Assembly (NCBI GenBank): GCA_963070105.1
Contig: OY718808.1
Span: forward strand, 9,777,398-9,841,397
Length of the DNA stretch: 64,000 nt
From: Litomosoides sigmodontis
Lineage: Eukaryota > Nematoda > Chromadorea > Rhabditida > Onchocercidae
Direction of reading: 5' to 3'
This document shows positions 35,201-49,742 of this stretch, in pieces. A program made the position numbers and the translations under genes. A model generated the notes under the pieces. The model was not told the origin of the DNA and did not search any database. It was given only the letters and a program-made list of their open reading frames with translations. Numbering within the stretch: the stretch's first letter is position 1; each line of letters begins with the position of its first letter.

Positions 35201-38123
35201 TCAGTTTTGCGCCATTTGCACTTCCAGCAGCGCAATGAGTCCCAAAAAAATTAATGCATCTGTGCAAATTGCATAAATACAGCAAAAGAAAAAATTCTGC
35301 TCGAAAGTTTTTTTTTCGATTGATAATTGGTTGGATTTTGCTTTACCTTCCCTCTTCTCCTTCTCCCACATTCGCTTCGCCTTACTCAAATCTTTCCTTT
35401 AATTTTAATTTTGATTGCTTTTCAACTGTTCTCTTCAAAGAAAGCATCGCTTGTTCGGCTGTGCTTAATTAGCACGTCTGTTTAAAAACATAATACCTTT
35501 TTTCGTCGGCTTTACTAAGTAACTGCTTCTCCTCCATCACACTCTCCACGTTTGTCATTCGCCCTTATCACTATGTTTTCCATCGAAATTTATGATTAAA
35601 ATTGCATTAAATTATTACAAATGTTCACTTCAAATTTTAAATTAATTTACGATTCGCTTTTCTGCTTTTAGTAAACTCTCCAATTTTAGTGTTCAATTTT
35701 TTAGTAACTTTAATCTGTGAATAAAAATCTGCGAATTGTTATTGTATGTAAACATTTAGTTGAAATAAATGAAAAACAAAATTGCGCTCAATTAATTTGA
35801 ACATTTTTAATAACTGTGCAGAAATGTTTCATTGTGAATAAAACCTCCTTACGTTTATTCATACAGTTCTAATTAATTAGTCGATTTACTTATCTGTAAA
35901 GCGAACCGAAATCGAAACCGAAACACTCGAATTCCCTGTGTCTGCTAAAAAGTTGAGCTGCGTGAGTGCAAAAATAAAATAATAAATTTTGTTTGTCACT
36001 TATTTTAGATGAAAAAGAGGCGAAAAACACATTTGGGAAATTATTTCATCCTGTCATCCTGTCGTTAATGCGTGTTTGCCTAACGACGCTTCTTGCACGT
36101 ACCGCCTGAATTGGAGAAGGGAAAATTTTTTTTGATATTTTAACAAATCCACTCTCATTAATGTGTGGTATAAATTGCGCCCCGTAGTAGCAGACAGTCC
36201 TCCTTCGATATTACTCTCGACGAATATTATGCGATTATTTACAAGTACAACCGCTTTTCTTTCATTACAACGACAAAACAAGTCCAACTGTACCCGTCGA
36301 ATTATGGAAAATGTAAACAGATTTGTCACAACTTTACAACAAGTACTACTATGTGATTGATAGTGATCATGGCGGAATGATCAGACCATTTGAAGCATAT
36401 TGATTGATTCTTTTCTTGGCTATCTTTTATAACAATCCTCCGATGAACTGTTTTTATTTCACTAAAGTTTGCTTTAATTTGCGCAATGAATGGATATCAT
36501 TTGATTTGAAGGGAACCGATCAAACTTACTGTAAACTCCTCCCCGCTAATTTTAATTAAAAATTAATTATAACGCATCATTGAGGTTCCAAGGAAAACCT
36601 CGAAGAATGATTTAAGTTGATGTTAGAAGCTCTAAAACGGAAGAACTGATATTAAATACCTTGCACTACTCATTTATAAATTTATGCCCTGAAAATTGGA
36701 TAATTTGAAATTATTACGAGAGATTTACAGAAAGTGGTGCAAAAGTGAATTCCGTCACACTTTCAGCCGCGTAAAAATTTATATTTTACAGTTTAATTAA
36801 TCAAATTTGTATTGTCGACTGCTTGCAGTTGTTATTGGATTTTGCTATTTTTCATTCCGTAAAATTTTTCAAAACTCGAGGTAAAATTGTCATTGAGAGA
36901 TGTGATGGTATTGTATTCGGATGATGTGTGCTTCACTTGTTGCTGTTGCAATTTGTTTACACAATAATTTACTCCTATTATATATGATATTTAGTTTACA
37001 TGAACTCTTCCCTTCCAATTCAAACCTAAATTCGCTCACTCCAATTTTATAGTTCCTTTTAGAAATTGAAAAATAGGAGTGGAACTATTTAATGATATTT
37101 CAACAATTTCTTTAAATATTCTCATCCATTCAAGCACTCATTTTCTTTCATTTGAGTTAATTAAATTGCTATTGTGAGACAGAAGAATATTTTATTTCAG
37201 TAATATCAGTGTGGTGATTTCAAAAAACGAATTTTTAAATAGGCCAAAGCTAATTCGTCTTTTGTTGATGTCGCAATTTACCGCATAATAGTTTTGAGAC
37301 AATCGAGTGTTGCATTTTTACCTCCGCATAGAGTAACATCGATCGATTCCTATTTCAAAATTCATTTTCCAGAATTTCACTCCAACAGAGTCAATCATTA
37401 AAAGGGCGGTGATAAATACACAAATAAATAAGCAGGCATTGTCCTTGTTAATTATTGCTCCGTTAAGTGAACGGTTTTTCGCCTGAAACTAATGAGAGCC
37501 GTAAAAGATGGAAACTTCTTCAGCGACATTTTAAGATTCGGAGGTAAAAGAGTGAAGGATGCAATTGAATTGGTAATAAATAACCTTTCCTCACCTCTTC
37601 TGCTTCAACCGTCCCAAAGAAGATGCCTCGATGACCTTCCAATTCCTAGGCAAAGTATTCAATTGTCAGAGCCGATTTATTCAATAAGTTCAAGATGAGA
37701 AATACAGACGGTCTCATAAAGGGGTTTTAGAAATTAAATGGCTACCGTTGGCCATCGTTGCTTATCATCACTTCTTACCATCGATAATCATTTACCTGTC
37801 ACTGATATCACTGACCACTTTCTGCGATTTTTTTGCACACGTAAATTAGCTCTCTTTGAAACTTCTGCATACTTCTTGAAAATAAAATTTCATTTGTTCC
37901 ATTTATTCTATTGATTTATTATTAGTACAAGAAAACGTTAATTGTTTTGTTAGTAAGATGGCTAATTGCTTCTTGTTTAATTATAGCTAATTTTACATCT
38001 TAAATCGCTCAGCGCCTCATCGTTCTTAAACGGAGCAGTCAACATTAGCATTAATGGAAGAATTACCAGTTCATTCTTATTTGCTTACATAATTATCGAT
38101 TTAATGGATTTTATATGAATCTG

Positions 38124-38132
38124 TTTGTTCAG
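38124..38132 (+). promoter_or_regulatory. Splice acceptor just upstream of the DAAM start
   Basis: TTTGTTCAG ends 18 nt before the chosen ATG at 38151. It could be a spliced-leader acceptor or the end of an intron from an unseen 5' exon; the frame between the acceptor and the ATG is open. Confidence 0.4.
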
Positions 38133-38150
38133 AGTATTTCATTTGCAAGA

Positions 38151-41100
38151 ATGATAGATGCAGCAGATCGGATACTGTGTTGTTTTAATCGGATCAGATC
38201 TGATGACACAGACGTGAAGCACGTCGTCAAGCCGGATCCATTGCACCGCCTGGTGTTTACATTGGATGCTGCTAACCTTGATAGGCACGCGATCGACAAT
38301 GACTTCCCGAGACTTCTGGTAAAGGGTTAATGAAAGCATGATTGGAAATGAAATTTAATATGTTTTTCTGACACTAAAATGCACCTACTGCCTCTTCTCT
38401 TCTTGAACATTTGGAAAAGTTAGCAGTAAGTTAGTACGTGAATTGCGTGCCCGGTTGATGTGCTGTTTTGCAATTAGCAGACCCATTTAGGCCGAGCTCG
38501 ATCTATCGCCCGAAAACCAAAAATTATTACTTGACCAGCCAATTGAAAAGAAATGCTTAATGCTTAAAGAGCAAAATGCCATACGAGTAAGTTGTTTGTA
38601 AATTCTGATTTAAAAGCATTAATCCAAGAAGCAATTAAATTTTTCATAACTTATTTATAAATAGCAAAAATCTACCAATTACACAATGACAGTTACATTT
38701 CCTCTGTTGATATAGCGCATATTCGAAATAATGTGAAACAAAATTTCTCCTAAATGACTTCACAAAGAAATTTTAAACATTCTTATAGGAAATGTACGGT
38801 ATAGGCGATAGCAAAGTAGCAGAGAAATTTGTGGAAATAATTCAAGAAAATAACTTTTTGGATAATAGCAATAACCTTCGCATTCTGGAAGCCTTGTTCA
38901 TCTCGCTGAGAACACAATCGCATAGGTATGCAATCACATGTAATAGACGTGTACTTTTTTTTGAATTGACTAGTACTGAAATTAAATAACTGCTAATTGC
39001 TGTTCAAAACCCGGCGGCGCTAGGAAAGATGCATGTTAATTAAATCAGTGTGCTTAACAATTTGAGAGAAAATGTTCAACTCCTACCTTCTCGGCTTTTC
39101 ATTTTTTTTAATTTCATCGTAATCATTGCAGTTTTGTGGCAAATTTCGTAAAATTAGATGGGAGCGAACGGTTGACAAATTTGCTGCGAGAATGTCGAAA
39201 GCGCTTCGGACTGGAAAAGCACGCATCAGCAATACTGCTTTGCTTTCGAGCTCTCCTGAATTCCACGGTATTCCTCAACTAGCATTTTCCTGTCCATCAC
39301 ACAATCGATTGTTATATTCCGGAAAAAATTTGGAATTGAATTTCGTTAACTTCACAATTCCCTTCACTTCTTTACTCTTTGAAGTTACTTTTGAGCAGTA
39401 ATGCCAAAAATATACTTTTCGCCTGAAATTTTTTCTCGAAGCTTAAAACAACACATTTTTTTGCCTCAGATGTTTCCAACCCAAGCATCACACTAAAAAT
39501 GGCACATTCAAAGAGCAAAAACTAGGTAATTACCTACACATGCCATAGGTGAAACAGTGCGATAATTCTTCAGGTTGGCCGGTTAGCAGTTTTGTCGTCG
39601 GATGAGACACTTTGCGCCATTGCATCGTCCACCGGTCTTCTGAGTGCCAAATGCAAGGTTTCTAATTCATTTCTTTTCGTGCCACTTTCCTCCAAATTGT
39701 CTATTTACACGTAATTTTGAAAAATACCCAAATCGCAACCGATAATTGGAGGTGATAATTGAAGGCCCTTTTTTTTTGATTATTAAACTTATCAGTGGTC
39801 TCGCAGAGATTTCAATTTCCTCGGGTGGCAGGAAATATTTCTGGATGAAATGGAAAATCATGCCAGCACTTTAATGATAAATTTACAAAGCGGTTCTCGC
39901 TTTTTTATAAATCACTGATCACATAGTCTCCTAGAAAATAAATTTAACAAAATTTCATTTTTTCCAACTCATTACAACTGCCCATGCATTTGTAACAAAT
40001 TTCTATTGAATTAATTGCTAATTACGTTAACACTCTCTTGGACTTCGCTTTTCAAACAGTTAGTAAAAGTTTGCCCTCAAACAAAATAACATCAATTCTT
40101 TCATGGAATAATTACCATTTAATCGATATAATAGATATTGATTGCCGCGATCTGTGCATAAATTGAGGTTGTTCAGTTGAAGTTCTGCGCAAATGTTAAT
40201 TACAAATGAAAGAACAATGAAATCGAAAATATCAAATTGCTCCATCTTTTTTGCTTACCTCACAAGTCGAACGGAGTAATTGAACATTTTTGTTTAAATG
40301 TAAAATTTTCAGTGTACAATAATTTAACACTCACTGCAGTGGTATTTCCTTGCAGTGCAGTAGCTTCTCCGAATAATTCTATTTTTATTTTTCATTTTTT
40401 CGCTTCTCTGATTTCGTAACGTCTCAAACGTAAACATATAATGTTAACTCTGAAATTAATGATTAAGTACTTGAATTTGTCCATCCTCAACTAAAATTAT
40501 CTTTTTTTGCTTCCCCTTCCTGTCATCATTGTACACTTTCGCGAAATTCCTCTCAGAGCCAAATTCTCAATTTTAAGAGATTAATGGGTGGGTGGATGAA
40601 TAACACGAAGACTTTGATGTAAGGTCGTCGTCGTAATTGCAATCATTATACAGGTGCTGTAATAGTAATCAGCATCGGAATGCGATTCCCCCTCCTAATT
40701 CTCTTTCTCCAATTATGCTAATTCACTCAGCAAAATTATTCAGATATTTTGATCGGAATTATTGATCACTTTTGCTAACCGAGAAGAAGCTATCGCTGAT
40801 CGGCATACTTAATTGGCGAGAAAAATCAACAAATAGTTGTAAATTAGTGTTTTGCTTCTGATAATACATGCATGCATTTCTGTTTGGATGGAACTGTAAA
40901 ATTCTGTAAAAGTAGGAGTTGTTCCTTCTCAGATTAAAACGCAGCCGTTAGACGGGAAGTAAAGTGTATGTTCACACTTTCCTGTCATTTATGTTTCATT
41001 TTCAAATATCGCTTCTCACCCGCACTAGTCGTACTTAACGAATCTTCTAAATTTTGTTTGAGAAATTTAGGAGTTATTGCGAGGAAGGTGTTAAGATTGG

Positions 41101-44100
41101 GATGATTATAAGGCACTATGAGATATTCGTAACTACCAGTACTGCAATTCATATAGTTTCCCAATTATTAATAAAATTTAGATAATATTTACTGAGGGTA
41201 ATATCTGTGAACCCTTTTTGTCACTGCAATTTTTAATTTTTTCCCTTCAGAAGTCCGAAAACGGTGGGGAGGAAAGGCTGAATTACAAGAATTAAATGAA
41301 TGAGCCGAATATGAATGACCACCGCACACTCGTTTTTTACTTTTTATTCCAAGATTTTCAATTAATTTGTTGTTATTTGACCGTTGCACTTCTGTTATTT
41401 GCCTGAACGAAGGACCGAACTGAGTTTTCAATCACCAGGAATGATAGAGCCATGTGGTGTCTTTTGAAACTCATCCATCTAGACGTATGACCGAAGTAAA
41501 ATTTGAATCCGTAGGTATTGGCAATGGTGGGGAATGGACGGATTAAGTTCTTCATTGAATTTCAAAAAGTTCTTCAGTTCCTTTTTTCAAAAATTTCATT
41601 TTCAGTCCACACTTATCTACTGTTTTCTCTCTTTCACTGCAAAATAGCAGTGAAAAAAGAAATGGCGGATCGTTGTAATTTGCATTTGAGCAAATGAAGA
41701 GAACAGGCCTGAACGAGCAGACCCCATTTTTTTAACTCATTGAATTGATGTTTTCAGGACATTCGCACCAATTATCCGGAAATTCCTTCGTGTTTCTAAT
41801 TCATATTTCGTTGGTTTTTTAGCACTAAATTTTTTCTTTCACTTAACAAAATCAATTGCTATTAGAAGGCATTGCGTGAAAGTGCTACTGAAATGCATTT
41901 AATCGCTGTCTATAAAAATGTTTGCCGAGCAGCGTTTGTAAAAAGATCTCTGAAGAGTAATTAAAACTCTTAATCTTGACAACTTTACATCACTACGGCA
42001 AGGGAAGGAATATTAAAACAGGGAAGAGGGAAGAGGGAAGAGGCACGATAGGTGTGACCTTCTGCCTTCAGCCGCACCGTCGCCGATAACTGTCATTTAG
42101 GACAGTTAGTATCACTAATTTCTACTAATAATAATATCCCCTTCGATTGCACTCAACAATCTCCTTGTGATTGCTTCGTTTGAATTTTTGCATAAATTAG
42201 AATGGTAATGAGCGAAGCGAAACTTCCTCCTCATATTCTTCCACATCCCTCTGTTGCTCGTCCCACTCCAACTGTTTCTTTTTTAGTTATTATAATCGCT
42301 TTCCACCAACTTCACTCCTTCCTTTCTCATTCGGCCTAATTAACTATCGCTTGAATGTGCAATGACTAAATTGCTCCTTTCGCCGCTTCTCTTTCACCGA
42401 TTTCATCGTCAAACAGCACGTGCCCCTTCATTTTCAATTCATCCATCCTACGACAGTTTCCAGCAAGTGGAAATTTTTATGAAACTTGAGCATTTTACGC
42501 ACTCGTTCTAGCAAATTTCGCTTCTTCCCACTGACATGTGACGTACGCAAGTCGAACTTGTTATGTCACTTGTCTCTTAGATGAATTAAAACGAACTGCC
42601 CTCAAACCTTCCTTTATTTTAATACCAGCACATTGTTTAGGGAACTAATTAATTAAGCAAATTTGGAAATTAACAAAGTTATGAAACGTTTTATGAAATA
42701 TTTTCTGTTTTTTACCTATAATCATCTTTCTCAGAGAAGTACTGCACTAATTTCTCAGTACGTCTTACAATTCCATTTTTAATTATTCATCAACACATCT
42801 CATCATTTCATTTGCACCAGCTAAAGTAATAAGCTTTCATGGAAGTCTTTGCTCAAATCATTGTAACATATTTTACATTTTATTAATTAAATTTGTGCAT
42901 TTAATGCAAATTTTTGTGCCCGAGCAATTATTTCGTTCAGATGATCATCTGAAGTGAGTTACAGGTGTTGTGCTATGAAATATTGGCAGGTGTTTGTTTG
43001 ATAGCTAAGGGACATGAAAAAGTGCTACGTGCAATAACGGAAGCACGTGGAATCCTTGGAGAAAGGACGAGATTTCAACGACTGGTGGATGATATCTATC
43101 GAAATTACAGTAACAACCGTGAAACAGACCGAGTGCGCACGGCTGCGATGAGTTTAATTAACGCACTGTTAAGCAGTGGCTCCGCCGAGGTACTATTCAT
43201 TTCAGTTCGCCTGAAAGGCTCTCAAATTCCTTACATAACCATTATTTTATTAAATGAACTTTTCAATCTTTTCAGTCTTTTTTTCCAATTGAATATTTTA
43301 AAAATTCTATTACGTGAAAAAGTTCCTCGATATGTTAGGTAAAAAATGAATACTACAATGAACAAATAAACTGAGCAATGCCTGTCCGGTATAAAACCGG
43401 TTTCACTTCACGTAATTAACGCATTCCAGAAGTGCGGACTGAATGAAAAGTTATTATAATGAATGATAAATCAGTAAAGTGAACGGCTATCCCATCACCT
43501 CACAACATCGATGAGAAAATTACATTTCGCTTCGTATTACATTACCCTTCCTCATTTATTCCCGTCAATTATTATTTCCTTCAATTCATAACGTTGCAAT
43601 TTTTATTTAACAATTACTTCAAATAATTGCGCACATTCACTTCCGAAATTTTTATTATTAACTGAAATCATTTCAGGTAGAATTAATCATCTTAAAATAT
43701 GAGAAAAATTTTTCACAGAGTAGAAATTGCGAATACATGGGAATCAATTATTTTGAACTTGTTATTTTTAAAGAGTTATTGCGAAAGCGTGCTAATCAAT
43801 CACTTTAATCTGACCGTGGGAACTTCGAATTCAGAAAATAAGCCTGATAGACAAAGTGGAAAAAATCGAAATTAACAGAGAGCTTTTGTTTACTTAAGAA
43901 AAGAAAAAATTTAATAAAATTTGAAAATAAAATTAATAAATGAAGAATGAGCGAGCAGGAGGGTAGTGGTTATTGTTGTATGTAAATGATATTTTATTTC
44001 GCCTTCTTGCAACATCCAGAAAACTGATGGGTTTCATCGGGACAGCTGCCAGGCTGTTAAAATTTGACGTTAGGAAAATTAACAAAAAATGCACTTTGAT

Positions 44101-47100
44101 GATAATCTTATTTATCTGTTATGAGCAATCATTAAAAATTATCAGCTGAAACTTTCTCTCTTAACGAATTGCTTTTGCTTGAACATTTCCTGCAAACGCT
44201 GAAATGTTTCTTTAATTAAAATAAAGTCGCTTATTACGACGTCTAACATATTCTTAATTCTTTTTTTAATTAAAGTAAAAGTTAATTTTTCTTTTTTTTA
44301 ATTAACCTTGTTTAATTAAGCTAAGTAAATGTTTCGTTTTCACACTAATTACTGTGAAAATTTTGAAAAAGGAAAATGAAAGTCTCTGAATACTTCGACT
44401 CCTGTGCTTTTAATTACTCCTCCTTAATTATTGTAAAGGAAATCCTTTGATTTGTGACAAATAACAAAGAACAAAAATAAAAATTTGTTCAATATTTTTT
44501 TTATTTAGTGTAAATTTTGCGGAAAAAAATTTTAATTTTAAACAACGAAATTGAAATTTTGAAGAAAGTGTTTTTTTTACAGAATTCATTGGAGTTTCGC
44601 ATGCATTTGCGATTTGAACTGTTGATGTTAGGCTTACATAATATTCTGGAACAGCTTCGCGCCACTTCTTCCGCCGTTTTGGACGATCATTTCGATTTGT
44701 TTGAAATGAGTCGGCAGGAGGACGAGCTACAGTTTGCCAGGTATCTCGAAAGCATTTACATTTTAATGCAAGCTGGTGCCTAGGCTATCCCAGGTTTCTC
44801 TGTTATTTGAATATCATACGTTCTTTGTTCTTTAACTTTACCTTTTGATACTTTAATTCAGCATATCTACGTCTTAGTAGCAGGAAAGTCACGTTTCTTT
44901 TATAGCGGAACGTATTTTTCGGTAAGTAATGAAATGGGGTATTTTATTGCTTCATTAACAAATGCAATAAGGGAGTTATTTAATTAGCGGAGAAACTTTA
45001 AAAAATAATTTAATAAACGATGAATTTAATTTCTTTCGCATCGCTTTTTAATTTCTAATTTCTTTAATTTCTGTTTCTGATTCCATCTAATTTCAAATTT
45101 AGTTCCTAATTCGAAATGAAAAGGAAAAGAGAATGATCAAATGACAGTGATAATAAAAATGCTGGGCAGCGAGAAAACCTTGCTCTTGCCTTTAATCTTT
45201 GCCTCTGGAGGGCACACCTTCGTGGCTTGAAGCATAAATTCTAATTTGAATTAAATTTCAGAAGTGATTCGGGAAGGTCAACACCAATTGATGTGGAAAA
45301 TCCAACAGATATTGTTGATATGTTAATGGAGCGATTAAATAATACCATCGCCATGCCTCATTTCATTTCTATTTTACAACACCTTATTCTTGTACCAACC
45401 GATAATAAACACGTCCACATATGGAGGTCATTTCAATCTCACTAATCACCCTTTTATTAATTAATGAGTTGCATTCCCTCTGCTTACCACAACAAAACAG
45501 CAAGTTCCTCTGAGTTTTCAAAAACTACTAATTTTTATCTTACTTTGTCATTTTAAAATTTGCATTTTTATTTACAAATATATTGGCTACCTTTGTGATT
45601 ATCAATACTAATTATTATACTTAACTTTTAGATTACTCGATATTGTACTGCAGCAGTTGGTCTTGCAATCGAAAATGGATGTTTGTGCTGATATGCAGGA
45701 ACCTGCTCTTAGCATAGATTTCACTAAAGTCTTGCCCAGGTATTTTAGTTTTCAGAAAATAATTTTATCTGAATCAATTAAAACTTAGCGGATCATTTTT
45801 TAAATCAAATTTTCTGAAATATAATTTTCCATTACTGCGAAGAAAATTCGATGAATAAAGGTATATTTATGACTTGTGCAAGTTAGTGCTTTCTTTGTTT
45901 GCTAAGCGCATAGCTGGAAAATAATATGTGAAAGAAGTTGCAGTCATTGAAATTTCATGAAATTTTAGATTACATACGGAACATGAATATAACAGTCTCG
46001 GAAAAATGTACAACGAGTTGGAGGAGGAATTGCGACGAGAGCGAATGAATGTGGTCGAACTGCAAAGTCGTCTTGCTGATTGCGACATGCGTTCCATTCA
46101 TTCAAGGTGTGGTGTGGGAAATACCTCAAGACCTGCTGACGTCATTTAAAGTTGTCCATCAGTTGTAATTGTGTTTGTTTTTTAGTGTTACATGTGTCTT
46201 CATCATCCATCCACCCACAGTGTTCTTCTGTGAGAAAATTTAAAAAGTTATTTTATAAATCTTAGGACGAGCGCTGATTCGGCCGACTCGGCGTTCCCAT
46301 CTGACCCATGCCAATCACCAAGTCCATCATCATCTTCGGTACCACCGATATGTCCGCCACTGTTACCTCCACCACCACCGCCACCATCATTATCACAACT
46401 GGGCATCGTTCAAGGCGGTCGGACAACCACAGAAACAATTCATGCGGATGAGAAAATGAGAAAGATACCGAAATCAACCGCGCAATTAAAAACACTTAAT
46501 TGGATAGTGATTCCGAAAGAGAAAATTTTTGGAACTGTCTGGGAGAATATCGACGAGGAAAAATTGTATCAGCAGGTGATAGGATTTTCCCAGCACTTCA
46601 CGTATCTGCACTTCAGTTTCTTACAACGTGTATGTGATCACGTCGAGCCACTTGAAGCTTATGGAATCATTAACGTATCACTCAGTTTGTTAATGAAGCT
46701 GTGTGCCGTAAATTGTGCTAAATTTAAGTAATCGATTGTTTCCAGTTAGATCTCGAAGATATTGCACAAAATTTTTCAACAAACAAAATATCGATTGATG
46801 AAACGGAATCACTGAGTGAAACATTCCGTCGACAGTGCCGTTCAGAGACATCTATTTCCGTCATTGAACCACGTCGCGCACAAAATTGCACGATTATGCT
46901 ATCGAAGCTTCGACTATCAAATAAGCAAATTAAAAATGCTATTTTATCGATGGATCAATACGGCGAACTGCCACGTGACATGATCGAACAAGTATGACTT
47001 CTTCCACTTAAACTTGTCATTTAATGCTGCTTCATCTAACACTTGAAATCTAACCTTTTCATCTTTAACTTCAAAATACTGCCCTAATTTGATCACATAT

Positions 47101-49461
47101 TATTACGGTTTGATTAGTAAGGAAAACATAACATATGTAATAATTGTCGGTGTCATAAAGTAGTATTTCCTCACATTTCATAAAGTCTCATTGTCATTAT
47201 CGCCTTAATTAATTATAACATTCGTTGCTGGTCAATGATTGTTGTACGAAAATTGGCGAAATTCTTACAAAAGTTCCAGTTTTTCAATTTCCACTGTCCT
47301 TTTTCATTGAAAAAGTACATGCACTTTGATTACCTAAATTTTACCAACCTGTTTTCGTAGCCTAAAATTAATTGGATCACTTAAAGATTTCATTCTTAGA
47401 TGTTGAAATTTTTGCCGACTAAAGAAGAAATACTAAAATTACGCGAAATTGTGGATAAGTACAAAACTGCCAGTATGTTATCAGCGGCAGACCGATTCTT
47501 TTATGAAATTAGCAAGTAACTTTTCTTCTCTTTCATTTTCTCAGATAAATTTTCAAGTTATCGGCTAGAAGAAGCGTTTAAGGCAACAGTTAAAGATTGT
47601 GAGCAATGAAATTCCAGGATTTTCTCTCCTTTCCTTTGCTTTATTAAGCATATAAATCATTAAATTGTTTAGCGTTCCGCGACACGAAGAGCGATTACGC
47701 TGTTTGCACATTATCAGCACGTATCGAGAACGTGTTGATGACGTCTCCAGTACCGTCGGAAGTGAGTAGCAAAGATAGTACTACCATTTCATGCTGAATG
47801 CCCGTGTAAATCTTGCGTTTTACTTTCGAAAAATTTTAGAAACTGAATTTTGATTTTCCGCATATTTAGCTGTAACAAACGCTTCAATAGCAGTGACAAG
47901 CAGCAAACGCTTAAAACAACTGTTACGTATGACTTTAGCAGTGGGGAACTTCCTGAATCGTGGGAAGCGTAATGGGAATGCTTACGGTTAGTCGTGAAAT
48001 TTTAATAAGTTCACTTTTTGACCACAGAACTTATCGATTGATTGCCACAGTTATTCAATCAATATGGCTGATTGATTTAGCATTTTATATAACTTTTTGA
48101 ATTTCCATGCCAAAATCGATAAGGCATAGAGGAATAAGCTGTTGTTGAATATTATTTTACAATAATTTTTGTTCAATAAGATTTTGTAGGATTTGCGTTG
48201 GCTTCCTTGCGGTTACTCACGGAAGTGCGAAATTCATTACGTTCTGATCGTAATTTATTGCACTACATTGTTGAACAAATCGAGCATAAAAAGTCCGACG
48301 TATTACGCTTAAAGCGTGATCTTGAGAGTGTCTACCAGGCTGCTAGACATAGGTTGCAATTTTGTTAATTCGTCTCGTCCTGCAATAAGATAACTTTAAA
48401 ATAAATTCCTTAACTTATATCGATCAGCCATGAATATCGCTTCTATCAAAAGCTGGATTTCTGTAAAGAATAACCAATGTAATTTCTCACTTTTACAACC
48501 TTATCTTACAGTCGTAAAGAAATTGAACAGGAACTATGTGCGTTACGTAAATCAATTTCAATTGCAACAGAAGCTTTACATACAAGTGAAGAATTAAGTG
48601 AACAGGACGTGTGGAATAACGAAAGTGACCGGAATGTTGATCGTTTTGCCGCGGTGCTGAAGAATTTCTTGAATTCTGCTGGAAATGAATTTGCACAAGT
48701 TGAAAAACAATACACTGAAATGAATTCCAAAGTAAAGGATCTTTTGAAATTAAAGCAAAGTTTGCCCTTTGTGAGAAGATTTCTCTAAATTAATTGCTCA
48801 TTTCAATGCTTCATACGTTAAAGACAGTTGTGTGATGTTGCCTTATCTTCGTTTAACACTTCAACCTTTTCGTCCTTTAAATTAATTTAGTCTAAATTAT
48901 ATATTATCAAGCCGAAGTAATGGTATCTACGTAGAAGCATGAAATGATTCTTCTTCATCTTTAGTTCCGAGTATGTGTGAGAATGTTTGCGGAGGAACCG
49001 AGAGCCACCTCACCGGATGATTTCTTCGGTATAATCTCGAAATTTCTGACCGCACTAGGCGAGTGCCACCGACAGATTTGGGAGGAGCGTGAACATTTGG
49101 AAAATCTTAAAAAGCAAAGAATGACGCGGTCAACTCTCTCTAAAAAATGTTTGTGTGCTGCTACTTCCTCCATCCACTTCGATTACAAAAGAACAGAATT
49201 ATTGAATAATTTGAAGGGTGGTGCTCTTTGATAAAACATTTACAAAATTCTGGGTAAATTTTGAATGAAATTCTTTCCATAATTCGAACTAACATCATTT
49301 GATTCTAGTTTTTCACGCGCTGAGAAATTTCAGCTCGACAACGTGATAATCGTAATCGTGATTTTGATCAGTTGGTTGCAGCACTACAAAGTGGTGAAGT
49401 ATTTTCCGAGGAATTGGCACGTTTACGGACATCATTTCGTTCACGGAAAAAACAACCGTAA
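38151..49461 (+). CDS. daam-1: DAAM-family formin (995 aa, 19 exons)
   Basis: Formin that nucleates and elongates unbranched actin filaments; DAAM proteins act downstream of Rho and Wnt/planar polarity signals. Exons are 38151-38318, 38491-38586, 38789-38925, 39132-39267, 39574-39657, 42965-43189, 44583-44740, 45262-45426, 45632-45739, 45969-46106, 46266-46575, 46746-46991, 47400-47515, 47673-47761, 47870-47986, 48190-48352, 48512-48731, 48965-49148 and 49334-49461, totalling 2988 nt in frame. The N-terminus (ILCCFNRIR, AELDLSPENQK) matches the DAAM1 GBD start. FH3 includes LEALFISLRTQSHRFVANF, CYEILAGVCLIAKGHEKVL, ERTRFQRLVDDI and LRFELLMLGL; then MPHFISILQHLILVP. FH1 is only PPICPPLLPPPPPPP. 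FH2 runs from about LKTLNWIVIP through EPRRAQNCTIMLSKLRLSN and AVGNFLNRGKRNGNAYGF to SPDDFFGIISKFL. The C-terminus carries a DAD (FDQLVAALQSGEVF) and a basic tail RSRKKQP. Intron 5 is 3.3 kb. The start is the first ATG of the conserved frame after an acceptor; an unseen 5' exon is possible. Confidence 0.94.
39658..42964 (+). other. Large intron 5 of DAAM
   Basis: This 3.3 kb intron separates two FH3 exons. It has only weak open frames and a short purine array (GGGAAGA repeated about three times at 42024-42045). No nested gene is supported. Confidence 0.7.
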
Positions 49462-49720
49462 TAAATGATTTGGAAAGAAGGAGAGATTAGGAAATGAGTG
49501 AAAAGTAGTTAAAATTGATTCTGATGCAGTAGTAATTAACTAAAAGATTGTCCCAGATTTCCATTTACGGAAAGGCTGCTAAGGCTTTTATCTAAAATGA
49601 TTTGAATTTTCTTCGCGGAGAAGAGAGTACAGAAGGATGGAGGAGAAACAGTAGTGTGATGCGATTTTTTGTGTTTTAGTTTTTATTGTCTCACTTTACT
49701 TATTTCGTGGTGTTTGTTGA

Positions 49721-49742
49721 ATTAATTAATTAATTAATTAAC
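49721..49742. repeat. ATTA tetranucleotide microsatellite
   Basis: About five consecutive ATTA units lie 260 nt downstream of the DAAM stop codon, probably in the 3' UTR or flank. Confidence 0.8.

Larger units (their letters stand above)
29138..38132. other. 9 kb stretch without a supportable gene
   Basis: AT-rich sequence with only short, unsupported open frames. Contents worth noting are a GC-rich hairpin patch near 30.70-30.79 kb, trinucleotide AT repeats at 32272-32298 and 33028-33071, and a TC-rich tract at about 33150-33200. It lies 5' of DAAM and probably contains its promoter and distant regulatory DNA. I found no 5' coding exon for DAAM in it. Confidence 0.5.

Noticed and set aside
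37492..37698. 68-codon frame as a 5' exon of DAAM
   Set aside because: It has no similarity to formin N-termini and no phase-compatible donor that joins the conserved first exon.
47573..47620. Extra DAAM exon (YRLEEAFKATVKD)
   Set aside because: Its phase does not connect to exon 14. Joining 47515 to 47673 restores the conserved FH2 sequence (EISN then VPRHEERL) directly.
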